This document shows positions 8,149-17,201 of a DNA stretch of 64,000 nucleotides, in pieces (within the stretch, counting starts at the first letter, position 1; each line of letters starts with the position of its first letter). The stretch is from NCBI GenBank assembly GCA_030065855.1, contig JASJCT010000001.1, forward strand, positions 1 through 64,000. The letters are read 5' to 3'. The notes beneath the pieces were generated by a model, which worked only from the letters and a program-made list of their open reading frames with translations, was not told the origin of the DNA and made no database searches. Both the position numbers and the translations under genes were made by a program. This DNA comes from Myxococcota bacterium. GTDB taxonomy: Bacteria; Myxococcota_A; Polyangia; JAAYKL01.

Positions 8149-10620
8149 ATGTTGGGTAACGTTTTCACGCAGCTGGGCAGTCGATCATGGGTGCTTTGGA
8201 CACATCGATACAGTGTCCCAATCCTGGTCGCTGCCCTTGTTATTTCAAGTTTAAGTGCCTGGATTGCTTCTAGAATTCGCCTGGACAGCAACCTGGTCGC
8301 CCTGCTCCCGGATAATGCTCAACCCGTGCGAGACATGAACCAGGCATCTGAAAAGGCCGGTGGATTTGGCGAGTTGATGGTGATGATCGAGTCAGAGGAT
8401 TTTGATCAGTCCCTACGCTTTGCCCGAGACCTCACGCCAAAAATCCGCGCCCTGCCCTGGGTGGGGTGGGTTGAAAGCGGCATGGATCCGGCATTTTTCC
8501 AGGCGCGCAAGATGCTCTATCTGAGTCTCGATGATCTCAGTGCAATACACAACCGGATCGATGCACGGCTTAGATACGACAAACTAAAGCGTAACCCCAT
8601 GTATGTTGATCTGGGTGGATCAGCACCGCCAGCCCTTGAGTTTGCAGATATTACGGCAAAGTACGACGACCCCCTGGGGCTGCCGGCTTACTACGCCACC
8701 CCAGACGGCCAAATCCTGATTCTCGTGGTCCGGCCCAACGGTGTGACATCTGACCTGTCCTTTGCCCGCCGCATCCACGAAGACGTCAACGCCCTGGTGG
8801 CAGCCATGGATCCGCTCTCCTACCATCCAGACATGCAGGTCAGCTTGGGCGGCACGTTTCGCAACTGGATCGATGAATACGAGACAGTGGTCAGTGACGT
8901 GCGATCGAGTGCTCTCTGGGTGGGGTTGGGCATTTTGTTGCTGCTAGCCCTCTATTTTGGCCGGCCTGTTGCTGTGTTGCTGATCGTGCTCCCCCTTTTC
9001 ATGGCCCTCACCTGGACCTTTGCCATTGCCGCGCTGAGCATTGGCAAGCTAAACCTGATCACCGTGTTTTTGTTCGTAATCCTTTTTGGGCTCGGCATTG
9101 ACTTTGGCATCCACATGCTTACCCGATATTGGGCAGAGCGGAGCTTCGGCAGCGACACCATCACTGCCCTTACCACAGCCGTGCAGCATACGGGCCGGGC
9201 CTCCCTGACAGCTGCTCTCACCACTGCCTCGGCCTTTTTTGTGTTGACCCTGGTTGAGTTTCGCGGGTTCTCAGAATTCGGCTTTATCGCCGGTATGGGC
9301 CTCATCATGTCTGCGGCTGCTTTTTTGATCGTATTTCCCGCCCTGGTCTCCATTGCCGAACGGCTGGGTTTAATGGGAGATCGACGACGCGGCCTGACGA
9401 GCATTGCTGCTAAGCCGCTGCGCAGTCCGGGTCTGCTCCTCGGTGCGAGCGCGATTGTCACCGTGGGGCTGGCCATCTGGCTGCCCCGCCTGGCATTTGA
9501 ATACGACCTGCGAGAACTGCGATCCAATGTATCGAGCACCCGAGAATTTACAAAGAAAAAGCATCAGGTATTTGAAAACGGTCGGGGTGCGGCTGTTGTA
9601 TTGGTCAAAGGAAAAGAAGCTGCTGCTGGCGTGGCAGAAACGTTGAGACAGCGGCAGCGAGAACGCGGCAAAGAGAGTGCGATCGATCGGGTTTGGGCAC
9701 TCTCTGATTTGGTGCCTGACAGCCAGCAGGAAAAACTCGCCGTCATTGCAGATATTAAGGCATTGATAGATCGCAACAGGGATAGCGTTCCAGAGCAATA
9801 TCAGACGCGGGTGGCCGCGCTCAAAAAAGACTTGGCGGTCACGGCGTTTGGGTCCAAAGATCTGCCGGAGCACATCCAACGCCGGTTTTTGGGGAGGCCG
9901 GGCACAGACGGTCAGATGGTCGCTGTGTTTCAGAAACACGGCCTCCTCGATTTGCGAAGAGCCGTAAGGTTTGCAGGTGAAATCCGAGATATCAACGTCC
10001 GAGGCGAAACCTACCGGCCGGCGAGCGAATCCCTGGTGTTTGCGGCGATGTTTGAAGCGGTAAAACGCGATGCGCCGATCGCCCTTTTTCTGTGCGTGAT
10101 CGCAGTATTTGGCGCCGTGCTACTGGACGTGAAGCGATTGAGCCACACCCTTATCGTACTGTCCCCCCTGGGCCTGGGCGTGTTGTGGATGCTGGGCGGC
10201 ATGGGGGCATTGGGCATCAAGCTCAACCTGTTGAACGCGGTGGTTCTTCCAAGCCTGCTCGGCATTGGGGTGGACGCGGGCGTTCATTTTTACCATCGGT
10301 ATCGCGAAAGCGGCCCAGCCCAAATGTTGACAGTGCTCAGACAGACCGGTCTTTCCGTGGGCGCTTGCACGGCTACCAGCATGATGGGATTTGGCAGCCT
10401 ACTGTTGGCAGACCACCCGGGCCTCAAATCCATTGGCGCGCTTGCCCTGCTGGGCATTGGATCCTGCCTGGTCGCAGCCCTGGTTTTCTTTCCCGCACTG
10501 CTCGTGCTGGTCAAGCCAAAGAGAAGGGCAGCCCCATCTGTTATTCCGATCGAGATGTCAGGAAGGCATCTACAGGGAAGGCCGGAGCAACCGAGCCGCA
10601 GTTGGCATCAAACGGGATAG
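8149..10620 (+). CDS. MMPL/RND-superfamily exporter
   Basis: 823 residues with the two-fold RND layout: one TM helix near residue 25, a large periplasmic loop (about 45-240), a bundle of five to six TM helices (about 245-415), a TM near 430, a second periplasmic loop (about 450-620), then a second bundle to about 785. The pseudo-repeat motifs are visible (FGLGIDFGIHMLTRY in the first half, LGIGVDAGVHFYHRY in the second), with the Asp residues that usually form the proton relay. The length and the DSNLVALLP start of the first loop resemble MMPL proteins of Gram-negative bacteria, including the hopanoid/lipid transporter HpnN group. Export of a lipid or hydrophobic molecule is likely; the substrate is unknown. 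No adaptor or outer-membrane partner is adjacent. Confidence 0.85.
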   Translation: MLGNVFTQLGSRSWVLWTHRYSVPILVAALVISSLSAWIASRIRLDSNLVALLPDNAQPVRDMNQASEKAGGFGELMVMIESEDFDQSLRFARDLTPKIRALPWVGWVESGMDPAFFQARKMLYLSLDDLSAIHNRIDARLRYDKLKRNPMYVDLGGSAPPALEFADITAKYDDPLGLPAYYATPDGQILILVVRPNGVTSDLSFARRIHEDVNALVAAMDPLSYHPDMQVSLGGTFRNWIDEYETVVSDVRSSALWVGLGILLLLALYFGRPVAVLLIVLPLFMALTWTFAIAALSIGKLNLITVFLFVILFGLGIDFGIHMLTRYWAERSFGSDTITALTTAVQHTGRASLTAALTTASAFFVLTLVEFRGFSEFGFIAGMGLIMSAAAFLIVFPALVSIAERLGLMGDRRRGLTSIAAKPLRSPGLLLGASAIVTVGLAIWLPRLAFEYDLRELRSNVSSTREFTKKKHQVFENGRGAAVVLVKGKEAAAGVAETLRQRQRERGKESAIDRVWALSDLVPDSQQEKLAVIADIKALIDRNRDSVPEQYQTRVAALKKDLAVTAFGSKDLPEHIQRRFLGRPGTDGQMVAVFQKHGLLDLRRAVRFAGEIRDINVRGETYRPASESLVFAAMFEAVKRDAPIALFLCVIAVFGAVLLDVKRLSHTLIVLSPLGLGVLWMLGGMGALGIKLNLLNAVVLPSLLGIGVDAGVHFYHRYRESGPAQMLTVLRQTGLSVGACTATSMMGFGSLLLADHPGLKSIGALALLGIGSCLVAALVFFPALLVLVKPKRRAAPSVIPIEMSGRHLQGRPEQPSRSWHQTG

Positions 10621-10727
10621 CCCGGGTCCACTGCCGACCGCAGCGCAACCACACCCACTATCTTCCTCATTGGTTTGGTTCCCATGACTGTATGTGTTGC
10701 CAACCCGGACTCGGCTGTCTGCTGTTT

Positions 10728-12035
10728 TCACTGGTATTCGTAAGCGCCCATGTCCACAGTATCGACGACCCTAGGATTTCCGTCTAGGTCAAAGGGGGTT
10801 GATTCCGAGGTGTTACCGTCGCCGTCTAAATCAGTTACATCAGGGGGCACGAGGCTTGAGCTGCCTGTGTTAACGCAAGGGGAGTTTTCGATCAGACTCA
10901 CTGTCTGGGTGACGAACAGGGGATCGGTATTTATGTTCCCATCTCCACAAGTAGCGCCGCTTATCGCATCGCATCCGCCATCGATATCGCTGTAAGAAAT
11001 ATTCATGCTGCCACCGTGAATCCCTGTTATGCCTTGAGTTGGATTGCTCCAGAAAATGCTGTTTCTAACCATGACATTGGAAAGATTGTTATGTATTGCT
11101 CCAGCATCACCCTCTTCTGATGAATTGTAAGCGAATGTGCAGTTGATTATTGTTGCCACAGCTGGGCTATCGAATGCGCCATTATTTGCCATCCCTCCTC
11201 CGCCAGGCTCCATTGGCAGCCTGTTGTTGACTGAGTTATAAATAAAAGCGCAGTTGATCAATGTGGTGGAAGTATCTCCCCCATTGAAAACGCCTCCGCC
11301 GCCGGTTGCTGAATTGCTTTCGAAAATGGTGTTTGCGATTATGGGTGAAGCTGATTCGATGTACATTCCCCCTCCGCTATCTGCAGAGTTTTCCGAAAAG
11401 GTACAGTTGGACACTGTGGACGAGCCCACGGTGTACATCCCACCGCCGTGGTTATCCGGACTCTCCCCATCTGCGTTTCCCTGGGTGATGGTGAATCCGT
11501 CGATTCTCGCGTTGTCTGCGCCTCGGACCACGTGGTACGAGTTGTCATCCGTGCTGCTGGTTCCGATATCACCGCTCAGCGTAGTGACGTTGACTCTGTG
11601 GTTGCGCTGGTAGAGCATGGTTTCTGTGCCGGCAAAGCCGCCGTAGAGATCCACACCTGATACGAGCTGGAAGCTGATTTCTCGGTTGGTTCCGTTCGTG
11701 GGTTTGTATGTACCCTGTTCGACCCATACAGCGCATCCGCCCAGATCTGATGCCAGGTTCAGGCCTGCCTGCACGGTTTGTAGGGCTTGGGCCCAGGACC
11801 TCCCGCTAAAGCTGTTGTTGCCGTCTTCCTTTACATAGACCAGACATCGGTTGCAATCCGTCCCGGTCCAACCCGTAGCACACTCGTCACAGTCCTCTCC
11901 GGCCCAGTGTGCTGTGCATTCGCATTGGGCATCAGCGCATGTGGCGTTCTGATTTGGACAGTCCTCGGCCATATCACCCCGGTTGTCACAGGAATCGTAG
12001 TAGTACACATCGTTATCGTGGCAGGCGGGAATCAA
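10728..12035 (-). pseudogene. Truncated cysteine-rich EGF-like / right-handed beta-helix surface protein
   Basis: About 430 residues remain. The front part is a Cys/Asp-rich block (CHDNDVYYYDSC, then CECTAHWAGEDCDEC and GWTGTDCNRC) resembling EGF-like modules of secreted deltaproteobacterial proteins. It is followed by a right-handed beta-helix of the polymorphic-outer-membrane/choice-of-anchor type: VYVKEDGNNSFSGRSWAQALQTVQ, GGFAGTE, repeated G-G-G-M-Y/V-F-N-G turns with TIFESNSA-type rungs, and the ending VDTVDMGAYEYQ. Such proteins are exported, but no signal peptide or lipobox precedes the coding sequence. The frame can only be extended to a TTG inside a REP-like palindrome (12021-12075), and the DNA beyond it encodes no leader. 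I therefore read it as a 5-prime truncation associated with the REP element. Confidence 0.65.
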
Positions 12036-12075
12036 GGTTCCCCTTCACGTAGATTCCCGCTTTCGCGGGAATGAC
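12021..12075. repeat. REP-like palindromic pair
   Basis: GCAGGCGGGAATC at 12021-12033 is followed by a hairpin ATTCCCGC (12053-12060), TTTC loop, GCGGGAAT (12065-12072) and GAC. Two inverted units facing each other are the arrangement of the widespread proteobacterial element whose minus-strand translation reads VIPAKAGI...DSRL. Here that reading is VIPAKAGIYVKGNLDSRLPR. The left unit is incomplete and joins directly to the beta-helix coding sequence. Confidence 0.75.
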
Positions 12076-12094
12076 GAGGGTTTCACGAGTTCCT

Positions 12095-12316
12095 CTATCG
12101 TTGTTTTGGACAGTAGTGGTTTTTCGTAATGTATTCAACGACATTGTCTTTACCTTTCGCAACGTAAGTCTCAATCTGAAACCCCACGCCTGCCTTCTTG
12201 TCGCTCTTATCGGCCGCTTGTTGTAAAAAGTTTCCAACTTTAACCGGCCAATTTGATTCTTTTTTGCACTTTATTTTTTCTGTTGTGGAGATACAAGCCA
12301 GAACATCCCAAAACAA
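12095..12316 (-). CDS. Possible small protein, unknown
   Basis: Up to 73 codons from a TTG; lysine-rich with a cysteine near each end (KCKKESNWP and HYCPKQR) and a composition that looks protein-like. There is no recognised family, no good ribosome site and no ATG. It lies between the REP element and the tetR promoter, so it may be a chance frame or a relic of the DNA that once continued the neighbouring beta-helix gene. Together with the REP element and the tetR promoter it accounts for the 12036-12425 gap. Confidence 0.25.
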   Translation of the reverse strand: MFWDVLACISTTEKIKCKKESNWPVKVGNFLQQAADKSDKKAGVGFQIETYVAKGKDNVVEYITKNHYCPKQR

Positions 12317-12373
12317 GCATCGGATAGAGGCAAAAAGCCAAAAAAAAATAATGAGATTACAGCATAAAAACCC

Positions 12374-12404
12374 TTGACTATTAAGAAAACAGTGTTACTG
12401 TAAC
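12374..12404 (+). promoter_or_regulatory. Promoter with overlapping palindromic operator upstream of tetR
   Basis: TTGACT at 12374-12379 is a good -35. A -10-like TACTGT falls at 12396-12401 (16-bp spacer). The perfect palindrome GTTACTGTAAC at 12394-12404 covers that -10, with AGT and GGT flanks. A palindrome over the -10, 22 bp before a TetR start codon, is what autoregulation would predict. Confidence 0.55.
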
Positions 12405-12425
12405 GGTGTTGATATTGGGAGTGAG

Positions 12426-13106
12426 ATGCCAAAGCAACCGAGAGAAAAAGAAGCTGTTGAAGCCGTCAAGCGGGAAATTCTGGATAATGCCTTGCACCTT
12501 ATCGTCCAACACGGACTCGAGGGCTTCAGCATGCGCAAACTCGCGTCGCGGCTTAACATCGCAGCAAAGACCATTTACAACTACTTTCAAAGTAAAGACG
12601 AAGTATATCTTCATATCATTATAAAGGGGTTTGAGACGCTTTATGAGGCATGTGCCAAGGCGTTTAAGACCGGCCAAACACCACTTGAACAGCTGGAACA
12701 AATGGCCCGGGCCTACTTGGATTTCGGCCTGGGCCACGCCAATTTTTATAACCTGATGTTCACTTGGCATACGCCAAAGTACGATGACTATGTAAATACA
12801 CCTTTGGAACCAGTAGCGCGGATCGAGCTGGATATCTCGCTTAAGCTGCATGACCTGTTTGTCCAAGCCATGACCGCAGCCCTTGACGAGTCGCACAGCC
12901 AAACAGATCCAGAAGGGGCCGCCAGGTTTTATGTGATCTATTCTTGGAGCCTGATGCACGGGTATATTGCGGGCTACCACAATACGATGCTGAGCTACAT
13001 GGTGCCGTCACCCGAGGTGCTCAAGGAGCAGATACTCGCGTTTACGCTGAAGATATTCAAACAGGCGCAGGATGGGATGGGGGTCACTCCGACACTGGAG
13101 ATCTGA
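12426..13106 (+). CDS. TetR/AcrR-family transcriptional regulator
   Basis: 226 residues. The N-terminal TetR helix-turn-helix is clear (residues about 12-60: AVKREILDNALHLI, GFSMRKLASRLNIAAKTIYNYFQSKDEV). The C-terminal ligand domain (about 75-215) is divergent. TetR proteins bind small palindromes and release on ligand binding. A candidate operator (GTTACTGTAAC) sits at its own promoter. The next genes on the same strand, a saccharopine-dehydrogenase-like enzyme 44 nt downstream and an FGGY kinase, are probably its targets, so the inducer may be a metabolite of that pathway. Confidence 0.88.
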   Translation: MPKQPREKEAVEAVKREILDNALHLIVQHGLEGFSMRKLASRLNIAAKTIYNYFQSKDEVYLHIIIKGFETLYEACAKAFKTGQTPLEQLEQMARAYLDFGLGHANFYNLMFTWHTPKYDDYVNTPLEPVARIELDISLKLHDLFVQAMTAALDESHSQTDPEGAARFYVIYSWSLMHGYIAGYHNTMLSYMVPSPEVLKEQILAFTLKIFKQAQDGMGVTPTLEI

Positions 13107-13150
13107 ACCCTCTCCCAATCCAGGTGCGCCACAAAATAATGGAGGATCCT

Positions 13151-14371
13151 ATGGCAACCGTAATCGTATTAGGAGGCAGCGGTATCGTGGGCAGCTATGC
13201 TGTTAGAACGCTGGCTGAATCAGATGTTTTCTCTCGCGTTTTGATAGGAGATATCGACATGGCACGGGCAGAAGCCCTGGCAACCGAGCTCGGGGACAAG
13301 GTCGAGCCGATCCGGGTCGATCTCATGGACCCATCGGCGATTGAGACCAGCATCGCCGGCTGTGATGTGGTGCTCAACTGCTCCGGGCCCTTTTACAAGC
13401 TGGTCAAGGGCATTCTCGAGGTCGTCATCAAAAGTGGCATCCATTACGTGGACGTTTGCGACGATGTCGATGTCACCCTTGAGATCATGGCAGCGCTTGA
13501 CGGACCAGCAAAGGAAAAAGGGGTCAAGGCCCTCATCGGCATGGGATCGAGCCCTGGCGTGACCAACCTGCTCGGAAAGTTCGCCTGTGAGTCCCTACTC
13601 GATGAGGCCGAGGCTGTAGATATCTTCCACGCCCACGGTGGGGAGCCGGTCGAGGGCGCCGGGGTTATCGGCCACCGGTTCCACTGCATGTCCATCGACA
13701 TCCCCATGTTTTTGGACGGCGAGCTGAAATACGTGAAGTATTTTGAACCAGACGGCATTGCACTGCGGGAGACCTTTACCTTTCCCCTCCTCGGCGAGGT
13801 GCCGTTATATCCCTACCCCCACCCGGAACAGGTCACCATGCCCAAATTTCTCAAACTCCAGCAAGTGACCAACAAAGGCAGTGTGCTGCCCAACGCTTAC
13901 TACGAGTTGATCCGGGACATCGCTGCCCTGGGGCTCCACAGCAAGCAGGCCATTGAGGTCAACGGCCACAGCATCACGCCCTATGATTTTTCTATCGCCT
14001 ACATCCTCAGGGAGCGGGAGCGGATTTTAGAGCAGGCTGCATTTGGTACCCAGCGGGGCTGTGTGACAGTGATCGCCAGGGGTAAGAAAAATGGCAAGGC
14101 CAGGCAGTATCGCTTCCACCTGGCCTCTGCAGACAAGGCCCTGGGTGAGGGAACGGGGATGCCAGCGGCCATCGGCGCCATCATGATGCAGGAAGGCATG
14201 GTCGATGGCACCGGCGTGATGCCACCCGAAGCATGTGTCAGCCCGCTTCAATTTTTGAGCCTGGCCGGTGAGACGATGCAGGCGTCGAGCAGTTTCAAGC
14301 ACGGTGAAAACCCCATTGTGATCGAAGAAGTCGACGAAAACGGCACTGTAACGCCCCTGAACATTGGCTGA
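13151..14371 (+). CDS. Saccharopine dehydrogenase-like NAD(P)-binding oxidoreductase
   Basis: 406 residues from the ATG at 13151, which has GGAGG at 13141-13145; a longer frame that enters tetR is spurious. The N terminus is a Rossmann fold (ATVIVLGGSGIVGSYAVRTL, residues 2-21; then DIDMARAEALA, and GCDVVLNCSGPFYK). The middle (GIHYVDVCDD, then GMGSSPGVTNL) is typical of the saccharopine dehydrogenase/homospermidine-synthase-like superfamily. The substrate is probably an amino acid or imine-type adduct, but true lysine-pathway saccharopine dehydrogenase is not implied. It is sandwiched between tetR and an FGGY sugar kinase (13-nt gap), an unusual pairing. Confidence 0.8.
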   Translation: MATVIVLGGSGIVGSYAVRTLAESDVFSRVLIGDIDMARAEALATELGDKVEPIRVDLMDPSAIETSIAGCDVVLNCSGPFYKLVKGILEVVIKSGIHYVDVCDDVDVTLEIMAALDGPAKEKGVKALIGMGSSPGVTNLLGKFACESLLDEAEAVDIFHAHGGEPVEGAGVIGHRFHCMSIDIPMFLDGELKYVKYFEPDGIALRETFTFPLLGEVPLYPYPHPEQVTMPKFLKLQQVTNKGSVLPNAYYELIRDIAALGLHSKQAIEVNGHSITPYDFSIAYILRERERILEQAAFGTQRGCVTVIARGKKNGKARQYRFHLASADKALGEGTGMPAAIGAIMMQEGMVDGTGVMPPEACVSPLQFLSLAGETMQASSSFKHGENPIVIEEVDENGTVTPLNIG

Positions 14372-14384
14372 ATTGAGGACGGTT

Positions 14385-15962
14385 ATGGGTAGCCGACGCC
14401 AGTGTGTTCTCGCTGTTGATCACGGGACCTCTGGGGTGAAGTCGTCCCTGGTGACTACTGCGGGCGAAATCATCTCCACTGAGATTGCGGCCACGCCGAT
14501 CACCTTCCTTCCCCATGGCGGTGCTGAGCAGGATCCAGAGCTGTGGTGGCAGGGCCTCATTGCCACTGCAGCCAGGCTCGTCGCCAAGGGCGTTGTCCCG
14601 GTGGCGGACATCATCGCGGTTTGTTGCTCCTCGACCTTTTCCTCGACCGTGGCCGTGGACCGGCACGGCCGGCACTTGGGAAATTCCCTGACCTGGATGG
14701 ATTCCCGCGGCGCGCCCTTTATTCGCAACCTGGTCTCGGGCTTTCCGAGTGTTCACGGCTACGGCCTGTTTAAAATGATTCCCTGGCTTGCAAAGACGGG
14801 TGGCGGACCCCAGCTCTCGGGGAAAGACGACATCGCCCATGTGCTGTGGTGGAAAAACCAGCAGCCCGATGTTTACGACAAGGCACACATGTTCATGGGC
14901 TCCAAGGACTACCTCAACCTGCGGTTGACCGGAGAATTTGCCGCGAGCTACGACGCCATGACCTTATTTTGGGTGGTGAACAGTCGGGACATCAACGCCC
15001 TCCATTACGACGATGGCTTGCTCAAAAGGGTCGGTATCGACCGGTCAAAACTCCCGCCCATGCGCCGCTCGATCGACGTCTTGGGAAAGATAACGCCCGA
15101 AGTAGCCGCGCTAACCGGCCTCTCACAGGACACACCAGTGGTGACCGGCTCCCCGGACCACCAGTGCGCGTGCATTGGTTCTGGCGCCGTTCAGGATTTC
15201 CAGGGACACCTGTACATCGGCACCAGCTCCTGGATCCAGTGTGTGGTGCCGTTCAAAAAGACCGACTCCAAGCACTCGATAGCGGCCATCCCATCGGCCA
15301 TCCCAGGGCGATACTACGCGGTGAACGAACAGGATATCGCTGCTGGCATCCTGCCTTACCTGGTCGACAACTGGCTCTTTAACAATAGGGATATTCAGGG
15401 CTCTCAGGTACCGGGTGACATCTATGACCGCATCGAAGCGAGCGCTGCAAAGATAGAGCCGGGTGCTGGCAACCTGATATTTACCCCCTGGTTGAACGGC
15501 GAGCGCACCCCAGTGGACAACACGGCCCTGCGCGGCAGCCTCTTCAACATCTCCATGTCGACCACCATGGATCATATTTTACGCGCAGCCCTCGAGGGGG
15601 TTGCGTACAACAATCGGTGGGCACTCAAGTACGTGGAAACGTTCATCCGCCGCAAAATGGATTCCCTTGCGATTATCGGCGGTGGGGCCCGGTCTGACCT
15701 ATGGTGTCAGATACTCGCAGATGTAATGGACCGCACCCTGCGCAGGCCCAAGGATCCGGTCCAGGCCAATGCCCGCGGCGCTGCCTTCCTGGCCAGTGTC
15801 GGGCTCGGCCACATCACTTTCGACGACATCGGGGATCTGGTGCATTGGGAGCGCACATTCGAACCCGACCCGAAGAACCGGCGCGTTTACGACTCGCTCT
15901 TCGAGCAGTTTATTGCCCTCTACAAGAAGAATAAGAGGACTCATAAGCGATTGAACAGATAA
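14385..15962 (+). CDS. FGGY-family carbohydrate kinase (xylulokinase-like)
   Basis: 525 residues from the ATG at 14385, preceded by GAGGA at 14375. The N-terminal ATP-site signature is VDHGTSGVKSSLV (about 11-23). The second domain carries TGSPDHQCACIGSGA, GTSSWIQC, a FTPWLNGERTPVDN segment and the C-terminal FGGY signature region (LAIIGGGARSDLWCQILADVM). These match xylulokinase/FGGY sugar kinases, which phosphorylate a sugar or polyol. The exact sugar is unresolved. It is the last gene of the tetR-oxidoreductase-kinase set, and no sugar transporter or isomerase is adjacent. Confidence 0.85.
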   Translation: MGSRRQCVLAVDHGTSGVKSSLVTTAGEIISTEIAATPITFLPHGGAEQDPELWWQGLIATAARLVAKGVVPVADIIAVCCSSTFSSTVAVDRHGRHLGNSLTWMDSRGAPFIRNLVSGFPSVHGYGLFKMIPWLAKTGGGPQLSGKDDIAHVLWWKNQQPDVYDKAHMFMGSKDYLNLRLTGEFAASYDAMTLFWVVNSRDINALHYDDGLLKRVGIDRSKLPPMRRSIDVLGKITPEVAALTGLSQDTPVVTGSPDHQCACIGSGAVQDFQGHLYIGTSSWIQCVVPFKKTDSKHSIAAIPSAIPGRYYAVNEQDIAAGILPYLVDNWLFNNRDIQGSQVPGDIYDRIEASAAKIEPGAGNLIFTPWLNGERTPVDNTALRGSLFNISMSTTMDHILRAALEGVAYNNRWALKYVETFIRRKMDSLAIIGGGARSDLWCQILADVMDRTLRRPKDPVQANARGAAFLASVGLGHITFDDIGDLVHWERTFEPDPKNRRVYDSLFEQFIALYKKNKRTHKRLNR

Positions 15963-16022
15963 GCATAAGGGACTGGGATAAGGGACGGAGCCATCCACAA
16001 GGGCGGCACAGAGGCTCGCCTC

Positions 16023-16227
16023 AGAGGGTGTTTGTAAATTGAAAAAAAAAGAGTAAATCAGAGCAAAACTCCCCCTTGAAAAAGGGGGCAGGGTGGATTT
16101 CATCATAAAATGGACCGGCATATGCAACGAAATCCCCCTTAATCCCCCTTTTTCAAAGGGGGAGACCGGATTCTGCGCTGGATTTTACACTATTTGCGGT
16201 CGCACGTTTATTTTACAAACACCCTCT
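16023..16227. mobile_element. MITE-like element, 205 bp, 16-bp perfect terminal inverted repeats
   Basis: AGAGGGTGTTTGTAAA (16023-16038) is repeated exactly in inverted form as TTTACAAACACCCTCT (16212-16227). The interior contains a CCCCCTTGAAAAAGGGGG hairpin near 16070 and a second inverted copy, AATCCCCCTTTTTCAAAGGG..., near 16142-16162. There is no coding capacity. It fills most of the 15963-16280 gap between the FGGY kinase and an MBL-fold gene. The ends look like transposase-recognised termini; I did not find an unambiguous target duplication. A different element at 31808 shares the C5/G5 core. Confidence 0.78.
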
Positions 16228-16280
16228 CATACTCTTATCATTAGGAAAAGAAAGCTCCCGCGGTTCTGTTCTGAGTGAGA

Positions 16281-17072
16281 TCAAAGGATCAGGGTTTCGC
16301 CGTCATGCGGGATGAAGACCTTTGACAGCAGGCCTTCATCTTGCAGGGCCTGCTTCAACTGCGAGCGGGTTGTGGGACAGTGGTTCAGGGCTTCGAGATG
16401 GTTGGCGATGACTTTCCTGGGGGCCTTCTCAACAAAGGCGATGATCTCTTCGAGCGGCATGAGGATGGGAGCACCAAGGTCGAGGCTGGCACTGCCAGCC
16501 GCTACGACAGCCACATCTGGATTGAACTCTGTTAGCGCTCGTTCCACATGCTGCGTGAGCACCGTATCCCCGCTGACATAGATCGAAGGCTCATCGGGTA
16601 GGCAAAGGAGATAGCCCGCACCATTGGCCATTAACCGATGAATCCAGCCGCGGCCGTGTTGCGCAGGGACTGGGGTGATCTCGCCGTCTAACCATTCAAC
16701 GCGTTCCCAGTTGGGTAGGGCTTTAACTACGTTTAATCCATATTTTTTTAGATACGCCCCATCCTCCACCTGACAAATCACCGGAATGCTTTTCTCACGA
16801 AGGAACATCTCACCAGGTGCATCAAGGTGATCAGAATGCTGCAGGGCACGAATCCCGAATGTCTGGCTGTGGGTGATCAGACAGTGGGTCACCTTTTCCA
16901 GAACCTCTGATGCGTTATCCGGAAGCGGCACGGTAGGGTTTCTTCGGGCACGGTGCCGAATTCGTGCAAAGGGAGGCAGTGCGCCCCTTTGGCTGAGCAT
17001 CGGGTCGATCAAGATGTGATGATCTCCTGATTCAATAACAAAGGTTGCGTTTCTCAGGTGATGAAATTTCAT
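16281..17072 (-). CDS. Metallo-beta-lactamase-fold hydrolase (UlaG-like)
   Basis: 263 residues. MBL-fold features: an N-terminal FVIESGDHHILIDPML strand pair, a metal-binding block with HSDHLD near residue 96, SGDTVL near 168 (third metal ligand region), and a NHLEALNHCP segment near the end. In the standard motif the first His lies two residues before the second (HxHxDH); here TH is separated from HSDH by about ten residues (THSQTFGIRALQHSDHLD), a local insertion or a changed first ligand. No signal peptide, so it is probably cytoplasmic. It stands alone on the minus strand beside the MITE-like element. Function unassigned. Confidence 0.75.
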   Translation of the reverse strand: MKFHHLRNATFVIESGDHHILIDPMLSQRGALPPFARIRHRARRNPTVPLPDNASEVLEKVTHCLITHSQTFGIRALQHSDHLDAPGEMFLREKSIPVICQVEDGAYLKKYGLNVVKALPNWERVEWLDGEITPVPAQHGRGWIHRLMANGAGYLLCLPDEPSIYVSGDTVLTQHVERALTEFNPDVAVVAAGSASLDLGAPILMPLEEIIAFVEKAPRKVIANHLEALNHCPTTRSQLKQALQDEGLLSKVFIPHDGETLIL

Positions 17073-17201
17073 CTAGTTGGCTCCCGTTACAGAACTACTG
17101 CTTGCTAAAGAGCTAGTGCCCGCTCAGAAATGGCTCCAATTAACGAATATTGGGCTCAATATATCCTGTTGCGGGATGAAAAGCTATAGGAGGAAAAAAC
17201 C

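Noticed and set aside
12013-12237. 74-codon minus-strand frame ending VIPAKAGIYVKGNLDSRLPR
   Set aside because: Its end is the standard chance translation of a REP palindrome and the rest has no protein-like signal.
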